Shown in pieces: positions 8,084 to 15,511 of a DNA stretch of 24,583 nt. Under the pieces are notes generated by a model. The model had not been told where the DNA came from. It worked only from the letters and a program-made list of their open reading frames with translations, and searched no databases. Both the position numbers and the translations under genes were made by a program. How positions within the stretch are numbered: the stretch's first letter is position 1; each line of letters opens with the position of its first letter. The DNA is from Stramenopiles sp. TOSAG23-3 (lineage: Eukaryota; Sar): contig LT642302.1 of the NCBI GenBank assembly GCA_900128585.1, positions 1 to 24,583 on the forward strand. The letters are read 5' to 3'.

Positions 8084-9845
8084 TTACCGCCTTGCCCGAC
8101 TGCTTCGATGCTGCAGCTTCCAGTCACTCCAATCGAGGCGTTCCTCGACTCTCACACCCCTTCGTCTACCTTCCTCGATCTTCTTCAAATACTTTGTTTT
8201 CTTAAAGTCTCGCAACATTTTTCTTTGCTGCTCACGGTGTGTGCTCAACCTTGACGAGGCGTAGCTGCGCACGGTGCCCATCGCGCTTTGCTGCGTCGCT
8301 GGCCTTGAGAACAATTCTGGTTGGGACCGCACGTGCTGCTGGTAACTGCTCCTTCCGGTCAGCATGTTTCTCGAACGTGCACTCCGTGCCGTAGACCGCG
8401 GGCGAAAATACTTTGTAGGGATCTCCACGGCCGCAGTGTCCAAAAAGTCTCTCTCCTTGCAGAACAGGTCAATGTCGTCCCTGTTCACTTTAATGTTCTC
8501 CTCGGACGAGGGGCGAAAGCCATTTTGCACAGATCGCTGCCCCTCGCCGTCTCCTCCGCCACCGGTGAGCGAGTAAAGGCTTCCCTTGCCTTTGTAATCT
8601 GGGGGGACAGCCCTGCACGCAAATTCATAGAACGACAGTTGGCCATTGTTGTCCACGTCGTACTTGGAAAAAAGGGCCTTGGCCTGCTTCTCTGTCGCGT
8701 TTATTCCAATCTGGTGCAGGCGCTTGCGGAGCAGTGCCGGGGTTATCCCCGCCTCGCTATACTGCTTGTGCTGTACTGCGTACTGCCTTGCCATCCGCCG
8801 CGCCGTGTACGCCGACGATGGCGACCCTCGCCCCGTATTGATGGGCGCAGCGGCCCCATTGCTGGCGTTTTGCGCGCGATCATCATAGGCTTGGACGGCT
8901 TCGAAATGCTTCATCCACGTGCTCGGGCCAGTGTTTCCCTCAAATCTTTCTGGAGCGAACATCATGAAGGTCTGCTTGAACTGCCCGACCTTCGGGTTTG
9001 CCCGTTCCAATATTTTCTTGTGCATCAAGCGTTCTACTTGTTCGGTGCCTACCGAGCTCGATCCCCGGGGGACCCCTACCTTAAACCCTCCCTGGTTCCC
9101 AAAGTACTCCGCCTTCGACTCTTTCGATGCGTTCTCGCGGAGCGTCGCGATGAACTTGTCGAAATCGATCCTTCTCGATCCATCGTTGTAGCCGTACCGG
9201 CTTACGATTTCATTCAAAATTTTGGGTCCCATGGTAATCCTCATCTTGGTTTGGACACAGCTTTGGAACTCCTCCGCAGACAGGGCCGGCCGCGGTTTGT
9301 TCAGAATTCGGTAGAGCAGCTCCCTTTCTTGAGAATTGTTTCGGCACCGCAGGGTAATGAACTTCCATATTCCCGCCTCGATGTCCCGTGCCTTTAGGTT
9401 TGCGACGCGATGCTGTTCCAACGCAGAGTGCGCGTGCGTCAGCTGCCTTGCCCCGATATTTTTGTCCTTCGGTTCCCATGGCTTCCTCCTCCCGTTCCTA
9501 ACAATGGACTGTATTTTTTTGCTTGCATTCTCTAAAACGTCCTGTAAGCCCCTTCCGCGACCCACGGGCGAGCGCACGGTTGATATCCTCCTCCGGAAAA
9601 TGCCCCGAGCATATGGAGCGTACGAGGGCGGCAATGCTCTGCGACGACACCGTGATGCCAAACTTGACCAGCCCCTTTTTCATCGCATCGATCGTTACGC
9701 CATTCCGCGGTCGATCAAAGTGCTCGTAAGCTTTGTAAAACGTAGGCCCCCCAAGGGTCACAATCTTCGTCCTCAGAAGCGAGCTCAAATTCGCAAGGGA
9801 CAGCTTCAAGGGGGATTTTCTAATGTTCAAGGCTTTCCCATCCAT
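8084..9845 (-). CDS. EF-hand protein, frame broken once near 9549
   Basis: Two overlapping minus-strand frames make one protein of about 586 aa. The first in-frame ATG is at 9845; the frame upstream opens only at TTG. Residues 1-99 lie in one frame and the rest in another. Removing one G from the run at 9549-9552 joins them exactly. EF-hand-like segments are: loop D44-M55 (DRPRNGVTIDAM), a degenerate partner around 80-92, a degenerate hand near 217-230 (RRIDFDKF), and a canonical loop at ~396-407 (DVDNNGQLSFYE), the only one with a full ligand set. The C-terminal third is Arg/Ser-rich and basic, ending in a helical KMLRDFKKTKYLKKIEEGRRR block. A Ca2+-responsive, perhaps cytoskeletal or ciliary, role is plausible; no ortholog is recognised. 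An intron is an alternative to the indel: an 82-nt GTACGC...TTACAG excision also keeps frame, but it would remove EF-like coding sequence and has no TACTAAC. Confidence 0.8.
9549..9552 (-). other. Probable 1-nt insertion (G4 run) in EF-hand gene
   Basis: Coding evidence switches frame here. Upstream codons read ...ARGSRKG in one frame and downstream codons read LQDVLENASKKIQ in the next. One G fewer in this run restores a single frame of 587 codons including the stop. Confidence 0.6.
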
Positions 9846-10417
9846 GACCCGAACGTTTCCTTCCGTCAACTTCTATACTATGCCAATAACAAATGGCGGA
9901 TTTTTTTTAATGAAACAAACCAAATGAAGAGGGGTCCAATCTCTTCGAAATCTACTTCCAATCAATTGATTCATCCCATCGATCACATATGTACATATTA
10001 CTATATGCATTCTTCTTCAAACGTGCGGAATGAATAAAACGTAGTAGTAGTAGTAGTAGTTAGATATTTAATCTTCTTCTTTTTTTTGTTTTTTTTTCTT
10101 TTATTTTTTATTATCCGTTATATATAAAAAAGATAAATTAATATTTTATAACACATTCTTCTTGTTATTAGTAGTATTATAATACATAGTAATAGTTTAT
10201 ATAATTACAGCTATTAAGTAATAAAAAGAAGAAAACATTTTTAAAAAGCAGATTGCTGATTAATCCATCTCGTATAGAGAACTATAGACGAAAATCTTTT
10301 TTGACCTGCTGAGCGAAATTCTATTCCGAGCATTTAGAAACAGCGAACGGTTGTACATAATCCCTGGCGGGCATTTGATATTTGAACTGTGTTTGGTTCT
10401 TCTTTCGCTTCTTTGTC
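9846..10417. other. AT-rich divergent spacer between EF-hand and ankyrin genes
   Basis: The 572 bp of head-to-head promoter sequence contains a TAG microsatellite (about 10041-10060) and a T-rich stretch (10070-10110). The segment nearest the ankyrin gene (about 10260-10417) has more balanced composition and includes ccctggcgggc at about 10363, about 50 bp before the ATG. No additional gene is seen. Confidence 0.5.
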
Positions 10418-11041
10418 ATGGATTCGTATAGACTAAGAGATCCTGGGTTGATCCCCTCCGTGGTTTACCCGACGGCGAAGATGTTTGAGCCCCCACCCCC
10501 CCCTAGGCTTGGTGTGGACCACAATTGGTGCCTTTTGAACGCGGCGGGGTTCTCGTTTCCCGACGTTAACGAAAAGACTCCTAGGGTACCGGGTAGCAAA
10601 TACTCTTTTAAATGTACACAGCACGCACTTCGTTTAGGGTTGGTATTAATAGAAGACAGTCGTGGGCACGTGCGATGCCACGACAGCGTTGCACCCGGTG
10701 GATACATGGTTGATTGGCGTCCGATGAACACGTACGGCGATGTTGGATGGACAGCGGCTCATGCTGCTGCGTTTAATGGGCAAAAAGAGGCATTGCTGCT
10801 GTTGCTAGCAAATGATTGGAGCCCTGACTTGCCAGACAAAAATGGGAAGACCGTAGTTGATATTTTGAACGACGAGGGTTACACAGACTTGGCGTTGTAT
10901 GTACGGAAAAAATATCTCGATAATATGACGCCCAAGGAGAGAAAGAAACAGGTCAAGGAACGTTTGAAGCGGGAACGCGAGAGATTCGAATCAAATTATA
11001 AAATACACTACGACGAATACGGAAGGGGGATGATTGTGTGA
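10418..11041 (+). CDS. Ankyrin-repeat protein, 207 aa
   Basis: The frame extends upstream only to a TTG; the ATG at 10418 has G at -3 and +4 and is the likely start. Residues 1-100 match no family I know; they include a proline run (PPPPPR) and several Cys/His residues. Residues ~108-165 hold one clear ankyrin repeat (GWTAAHAAAFNGQKEALLLLLANDWSPDLPD) and the start of a second (KNGKTVVDILNDEGYTDLALYV). The C-terminal ~40 residues are a basic helix (TPKERKKQVKERLKRERERF) ending in a Tyr-rich tail. With only two repeats it is probably an adaptor; no enzyme domain is present. It is convergent with the Cys-rich gene, 131 bp away. Confidence 0.85.
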   Translation: MDSYRLRDPGLIPSVVYPTAKMFEPPPPPRLGVDHNWCLLNAAGFSFPDVNEKTPRVPGSKYSFKCTQHALRLGLVLIEDSRGHVRCHDSVAPGGYMVDWRPMNTYGDVGWTAAHAAAFNGQKEALLLLLANDWSPDLPDKNGKTVVDILNDEGYTDLALYVRKKYLDNMTPKERKKQVKERLKRERERFESNYKIHYDEYGRGMIV

Positions 11042-11172
11042 GTGAGTTAGTGGAGCGTTACATTTTGTTTTTTAAAATAATTTTAATTGCTTAAATAAAT
11101 AACAGCCAATTTTCTTGAGTTTTTAAAAAAAGCAAAAATTATTCAACTCCCATTACATACATATCCCGGCAC

Positions 11173-11796
11173 CTATCTACTCATTTCAATGGTTTCCACT
11201 CCACCTTTATTACTTTCAGCGTCAGGGCCTGGCATTTGAGCCGATTGATTTATGGCTAAGTTTTGCTGGTTGGGCATCGGCACCGCATTTACCGTCACAA
11301 TCGGCTGGCCTGCCATTTGCGGAACCATCATTGGCTGGCCGGGCATTTGCGGAACCATCATTGGCTGGCCGGGCATTTGCGGAACCATCATTGCATCTGA
11401 TACGCCGGTTGTGGCATGGGTTGCCCGGGCATCTGCAAGACTTGGCCGCCCTGGGTTACCATCACCTGTTGCTGTTGTGGGTAAGTTTGATGTGGCTGTG
11501 GGTATCCCTGCTGCTGGGCAGGAAACCCTGCTTGAAACTGGTTGTTTGCATTCGCTAAAAGTAGTTGAGCATCCTATTGTTAGTACGGTCGTTGTTGTAA
11601 AGTTGTATCATTATTTTGTGAAATGTCGTAACTTACGATTACCAGTGGTAGGATTCCAGCACACCACCGTGTATAAGTAGCCACAGTAACAGGCTAGGCA
11701 CATTTGTGGGCACGCGCACCCTTGCGCTTCATAAACTGCGCACGGGGGGCAGAAACATTTTAAACAAAACCCTGGGTCCTGATAGGTAGGAGGCAT
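11173..11796 (-). CDS. Cys-rich head + Pro/Gln/Met-rich repeat tail, one intron
   Basis: Exon 1 (11796-11637) begins with ATG and encodes a compact Cys-rich segment (CLKCFCPPCAVYEAQ, then CPQMCLACYCGYLYTVVCW). It is somewhat reminiscent of PLAC8/Cys-rich membrane-associated families, but I cannot place it. An 82-nt intron follows. Exon 2 continues in frame as a Gln/Pro-rich tail (QQQGYPQPHQ, then PQQQQVMVTQGG, LQMPGQPMPQP). As written, a TGA at 11390-11388 ends the protein at 108 aa. However, three perfect or near-perfect 10-residue repeats (MMVPQMPGQP) follow at once in another frame, and that frame runs to a TAG at 11173. Adding one G at 11393 makes a continuous 180-aa protein, so I annotate to 11173. 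The gene looks intact apart from this. Its function is unknown; Cys-rich head plus PQ/M-rich tail suggests a membrane-peripheral or self-associating protein. Confidence 0.75.
11303..11392 (-). repeat. Three tandem 30-nt coding repeats
   Basis: Units at 11303-11332, 11333-11362 and 11363-11392 are nearly identical and encode MMVPQMPGQP or MMVPQMAGQP. A diverged copy, in the other frame, lies near 11415-11440 (QMPGQPMPQP). The array ends exactly where the reading frame changes. Confidence 0.9.
11393..11394 (-). other. Probable 1-nt deletion at repeat boundary
   Basis: The repeat units have attgg where this junction reads attg followed by c on the plus strand, so one G appears to be missing. 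Restoring it joins the Gln-rich exon 2 frame to the MMVPQ repeat frame and gives 181 codons including the stop across both exons. Confidence 0.65.
11555..11636 (-). other. Spliceosomal intron, 82 nt
   Basis: On the minus strand the donor is GTAAGT (11636-11631), the branch site a perfect TACTAAC (11585-11579) and the acceptor CTACTTTTAG (AG at 11556-11555). The branch A is 25 nt from the acceptor G. A nearer AATAG lies only 6 nt from the branch A and would put the tail out of frame. Splicing to TTTTAG gives phase 1 and leads straight into the Gln-rich frame. This is the clearest intron in the window. Confidence 0.85.
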
Positions 11797-12148
11797 AGCA
11801 AAATTCCGTGTAGCGATGACACGCCGCGGACAAAAGTATAATAAAACGGCGGTGCGAGGAGGAACAAAACTACAGCCGGCTATAATGGTCTCGTCATTTC
11901 TTTTACGCCGTTCTTCTTTTTCATCCGAGAATGGACTTCCGTTTGCTTTTTCGTCCTATAATAAATTAATTGTTTCTAATCGTTTTTTTTAAACACCCAT
12001 CGATCGATCGATCGACCCACAACAAAAAAGAGAAAAAATAATAATAAAAATAATGATATGAAAAAATGAGATGATGTTTTTAATTTTCATGTTGATAGGT
12101 ATTTAAGAATACATCAAAATATATTCAAGTACAATACTAAAAAAAATT
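11797..12148. other. Spacer: leader of Cys-rich gene and 3' end of VAC14
   Basis: The first ~160 bp are of mixed composition and probably include the 5' leader of the Cys-rich gene. On the minus strand they contain a 14-codon upstream ORF (ATG at 11924, stop at 11880). A cgat repeat (11999-12015) and A/T-rich sequence follow. No further gene is seen. Confidence 0.45.
11999..12015 (+). repeat. Self-complementary (atcg)4 repeat
   Basis: Four consecutive atcg units (atcgatcgatcgatcga) form a palindromic tract in the spacer between two minus-strand genes. Confidence 0.8.
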
Positions 12149-14303
12149 TCAACTTGTTTCTTCGTCTCCTTCCCATTCCAACCCCATCTGTTCAAACCGG
12201 TAGGTTTGGTGACGCTCTAGTAGTACGACAAACTGATGAATGTACTCGGTGCACGCTTCGGAGGGACCATTTATTTCTTTTGCCTCAAACGGGGGGCGCA
12301 TGCTCGGCATGTCCGCAACCGAGGACAGCCGGTTCTGAAGCGTTTTGAAGGCTGCGCTTTGCGGCAACAGCATCAGCATTCCGTACAAGGTCTTCATAAG
12401 GGCAAAGTGGCGCTCCGTCCCTTTCTCTAACATTTCTAATCGCACGTGGATGAATATCGGCGATTCGAGCAGCTGGACTAGTTTGTCCAACTGCATGAGG
12501 AACCCAACGCTGATTTCCGCCATCGCGAAGTTCGTGATGAGGACGCTTGCCAAGTCGTAGGCCTGGGCCAGGAAGCACAGGCTGAGGGCGGAGATGGGGC
12601 TGTGGCACCAAGAATTGTACAGGGTCGTGAACAAGGACCTCGACTCGTCCCGGTCGGCGCTCGAAATCTCGAACATTCCGTCGTTGTTGCTGTTCTTGGA
12701 CTTCTTCCTCTTGCCCTTTTTGCTGTTGCTGAAAAATCCGGCAGCGGCGGACGATGAAACCGCGGAGAGGGGTGTGGATGTGATGCCCTGGCACTTCTTC
12801 AGCTTCGCCCGCAAGGGGTCCAGCTCCGACGCCGTCAGGAGGATGATATTGAGCATCTGGACGATGACGGAGGCAAAGTTCAGGTCCTCGGTGCTCTCGA
12901 TGATGTGGGACAGCTCGCGGTACACGCGTTCGGGGGATAGCAGCATGCTCAGGTGGCGGAACACGAGGCTCCCGCGCTTCTGGAGCAAGTTCTGGTCCTT
13001 GGCAAAGAGGTTGTACACCTCCTTCAGGACTCGGCTGAAATTCTCGTGCCCGTTGTCCCGGCAAATCAGGGCAATGACCTGGATGTCGAGCACGACGATG
13101 TCGTCCGCGTCGTCGCTCAGCGTGCGGAGCAGGGCGTAGAAGTAGACGTCCATCTCGTCCGACATCTTTTGCGGCAGCTTCTTCAGGAGCATGGCGATCC
13201 ACGCCAGGGAGGCCAGGCGCGTGGGCTCGTTGTCGTTCAAAAGGTTCAGGGTCAGCTTCTCCAATATAGCTTTTAGGTCAATGTTGGCAGTGGTGTTCTT
13301 GACGACCTCCATCAGCGCCGCGTTGGCGTTCGACGCGTTCTCCTTGATCTCCGCGGCATTGTCGGAGATGCAGTGCAGCATCGCCTCCACCAGGATGGGA
13401 AAAAACGGAACCAGTTTCTCCTTCCCGATCGGCACAAACTCGTAAATCCAGTGCACTGCGGTGACGCGGTGAAACTCGTGCCGAGACTTGCACTGGCCCA
13501 CTAAAATGCTAATCATTCCGACGGAGCTCACCTCGCACGGGCCAAACTCGACGCTGTTCTCCTTTGCCTTGATGTCCTTCAAAAACTCGCCCAGGGCCAA
13601 ATCGGCGGCCTGGCGAATCTGTCGGTTCTTGTCGCTCAGCATGTTGAACAGCCCGTCCAGGAAGGTCGGCAGCCACTCGAGCATGTTTATCCCCGGGACG
13701 CTGTCGAGGGCGCTGATCCACATCACAAGGGTGTGCCGAATGTACGGGTTCGTCTGCGTTATGTACTTTTGGAGCAAGGGGATGAACGACGAGACGTCGA
13801 ACGAGTCGCACTCCGTCACTATGTCCTTCACGAGCCGGTCCAAGAGCTGGACCCCGTTCTTCACGTCAATGTTCACGTCCACGCACAACTTGCACAGGCC
13901 ATCAAAAATTTTGTTAAAGTACCGCAGCGTGTGCTCCCGGCACACCTTAACGATGTTGAACATGCTCTCGCACGCGTAATACCGGACGCGGCTCTCCGGG
14001 TCGTCGAAGCACTTGAAGACCGGCTCGACGAGCAGGTCCAGGTACACCTTCGCGTTGTCGATAAGGCCTATGGCGCAGGCGGCGAGCCCGATCAGCCCGC
14101 CCTTGCGATAGTTGGGAGACGGCGAACGGACGAACTCGTCCCCTAAAAATGTGATTAGCGCATTGATTTTTGCGACGTCCCCCCTTCTCAACAAGGGCTT
14201 TGATCAGGTTCTCAATGTCATGCGCCGCCGACTTTCTCCTCTCGTAGGAGTTTGCCCCAAGCTTCACTTCCACCTCCTTTGGCAAGATATCAGTGCTTTC
14301 CAT
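12149..14303 (-). CDS. VAC14: Vac14 scaffold of the PIKfyve/Fab1 complex (one frame break)
   Basis: Vac14 is a HEAT-repeat scaffold that holds the PI3P 5-kinase Fab1/PIKfyve and the phosphatase Fig4 on endolysosomal membranes and controls PI(3,5)P2. The N-terminus starts at ATG 14303 (MESTDILPKEVEVKLG, YERRKSAAHDIENLIKALVEK). After a run of six Gs the frame shifts and continues DVAKINALITFLGDEF and RKGGLIGLAACAIGL. With one G removed the protein is 717 aa, in the usual Vac14 range. Family landmarks follow: RVRYYACESMFNIVKV, LFDGLCKLCVDV-type HEAT repeats, LLDRLVKDIVTE, FIPLLQKYI. The C-terminal Fig4-binding region contains LYNSWCHSPISALSLCFLAQAYDL, FLMQLDKLVQLLESPIF, LRLEMLE-type sequence and LYGMLMLLPQSAAF. 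A Ser/Lys/Asn-rich low-complexity insert (SNSKKGKRKKSKNSN) lies at about residue 530. Apart from the single-base break, the gene is complete. Confidence 0.93.
14179..14184 (-). other. 1-nt insertion in G6 homopolymer of VAC14
   Basis: Six consecutive Gs (minus strand) separate the N-terminal frame from the rest. With five Gs the codons read VEKGDVAKINALITFLGDEF. That aligns residue for residue, without a gap, to the conserved Vac14 N-terminus as I remember it. No splice signals surround the site. Confidence 0.85.
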
Positions 14304-14571
14304 CGGTACGCACGTTCGTTCCCTTTTCTTTAACTAAACAAACAAAAAGATTAAAACGTCAGCAACCGTTGTAAATATTGTCTTGCCTACCTTCGTTATT
14401 CCCTTTTCAAACTCCGTTCAACATTATTCATCAATCGTTTCCATGCTTTTTTTACTTTATAATATTCAAGATCACTTTGTCAATTATACAGTTATTAATA
14501 AATAAATAATTAATTAATTATTACAAACAACAGTGTACCTCGTATAAAAAAATCACACTCTATTTTTATTA

Positions 14572-14628
14572 TCTTCTTCTTTCTTCTTTCTTCTTCTCAA
14601 ATTTCTTCTCTTCTTCTTCTTCTTCCTT
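14572..14628 (+). repeat. TTC pyrimidine tract, interrupted once by AAA
   Basis: There are two 27-nt stretches of only C and T, mostly TTC units, separated by aaa at 14599-14601. In type it resembles the GAA/TTC tracts in the other long divergent spacer. Confidence 0.85.
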
Positions 14629-14856
14629 ATTAATATATAGTCATAGTAATGGACTACCCAGCGCTGCTGTGTAGTGTAGTATAATATTACAATAATAATT
14701 GTATTTTTTGGATACTTCTTCTTTCTTCTTCCTTTCTCAATGATGGTGTGTAGTGTACGGTGTAATAGGTTATTTTAATTTAAGAAAAAAGATAATAATT
14801 ATTAGTTTTATTGTTAGGGTTTTAAAGTAATCAATAAAAACTGTTATTATACAAGA

Positions 14857-14881
14857 GGGGTTAGGATTAGGGCGGGTGGGG
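14857..14881 (+). repeat. G-rich block with G-quadruplex potential
   Basis: G runs at 14857-14860, 14870-14872, 14874-14876 and 14878-14881 meet a relaxed quadruplex pattern (one 9-nt loop, two 1-nt loops). The first loop, ttaggatta, is telomere-like. Confidence 0.55.
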
Positions 14882-15511
14882 TCACCTTTTTAACTGCTCC
14901 TTTTTTTTTTCTTTTTTTGGTTATGAATAGTCGTCTATTATAATTTAAATATACAGACTATTCTATTATATAATGTATTATAATTATGTAATATTTAGCT
15001 ATACAGAACGAGATGGTAAACGACGACCATTGTCAAACGTCAAACATAGATTTAAGAAGAAGAAGCGAAGTGAAGCGTCTGTTTTGGTTATTGTTTTAAT
15101 ACCTTACTATTTTATCAGATATAATTAACATCATTGTTTTAAGTGAAGAAGTCAGGTTTAAGTCCTTAATTTACGGTACAACAAAATGAAGCGATTTGCT
15201 GAATAACGGAACTGGTTGCACCTTGTTGTTGTTTGCTAATGTGCTGTAGAGTGTTGATATTATATTATAAAATAATAATAATAATAAAATAAAACACTTC
15301 TCTCCTCCTGTTCTTTTCTCTTCTCCTAGCTTATCAATTGTAAACGATTCCAGTTGCACTGCACGGCTGGCTCGTCAACGAATAAACTCTGGTTTTGTAA
15401 ACATTCGAAGAACAAACACGCCGTTACACCCTGTGTCAAATTCAAAATACTTTCATAATAGCGTGGTTCGCACCGTGCTGGAATTGTAGGGCATATCTCG
15501 TGCCGCCAGAC

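Larger units (their letters stand above)
14304..15511. other. AT-rich divergent spacer between VAC14 and the IQ scaffold
   Basis: This 1.2 kb head-to-head region contains two pyrimidine-rich TTC tracts (14572-14598 and 14602-14628), more TTC near 14716-14735, a telo-box-like ttagggtttt (14814-14823), a G-rich block (14857-14881), and AAG repeats near 15055. The ~150 bp before the IQ gene are of more balanced composition. I see no extra gene. Confidence 0.55.

Noticed and set aside
8321-9397. Plus-strand frame opposite the EF-hand gene
   Set aside because: It is antisense to EF-hand coding sequence and has no recognisable motif.
11880-11924. 14-codon upstream ORF in the leader of the Cys-rich gene
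   Set aside because: It is short, unconserved as far as I can tell, and the transcription start is unknown; noted only in the spacer entry.
12154-13276. Several plus-strand frames opposite VAC14
   Set aside because: All are antisense shadows of a confidently recognised gene.
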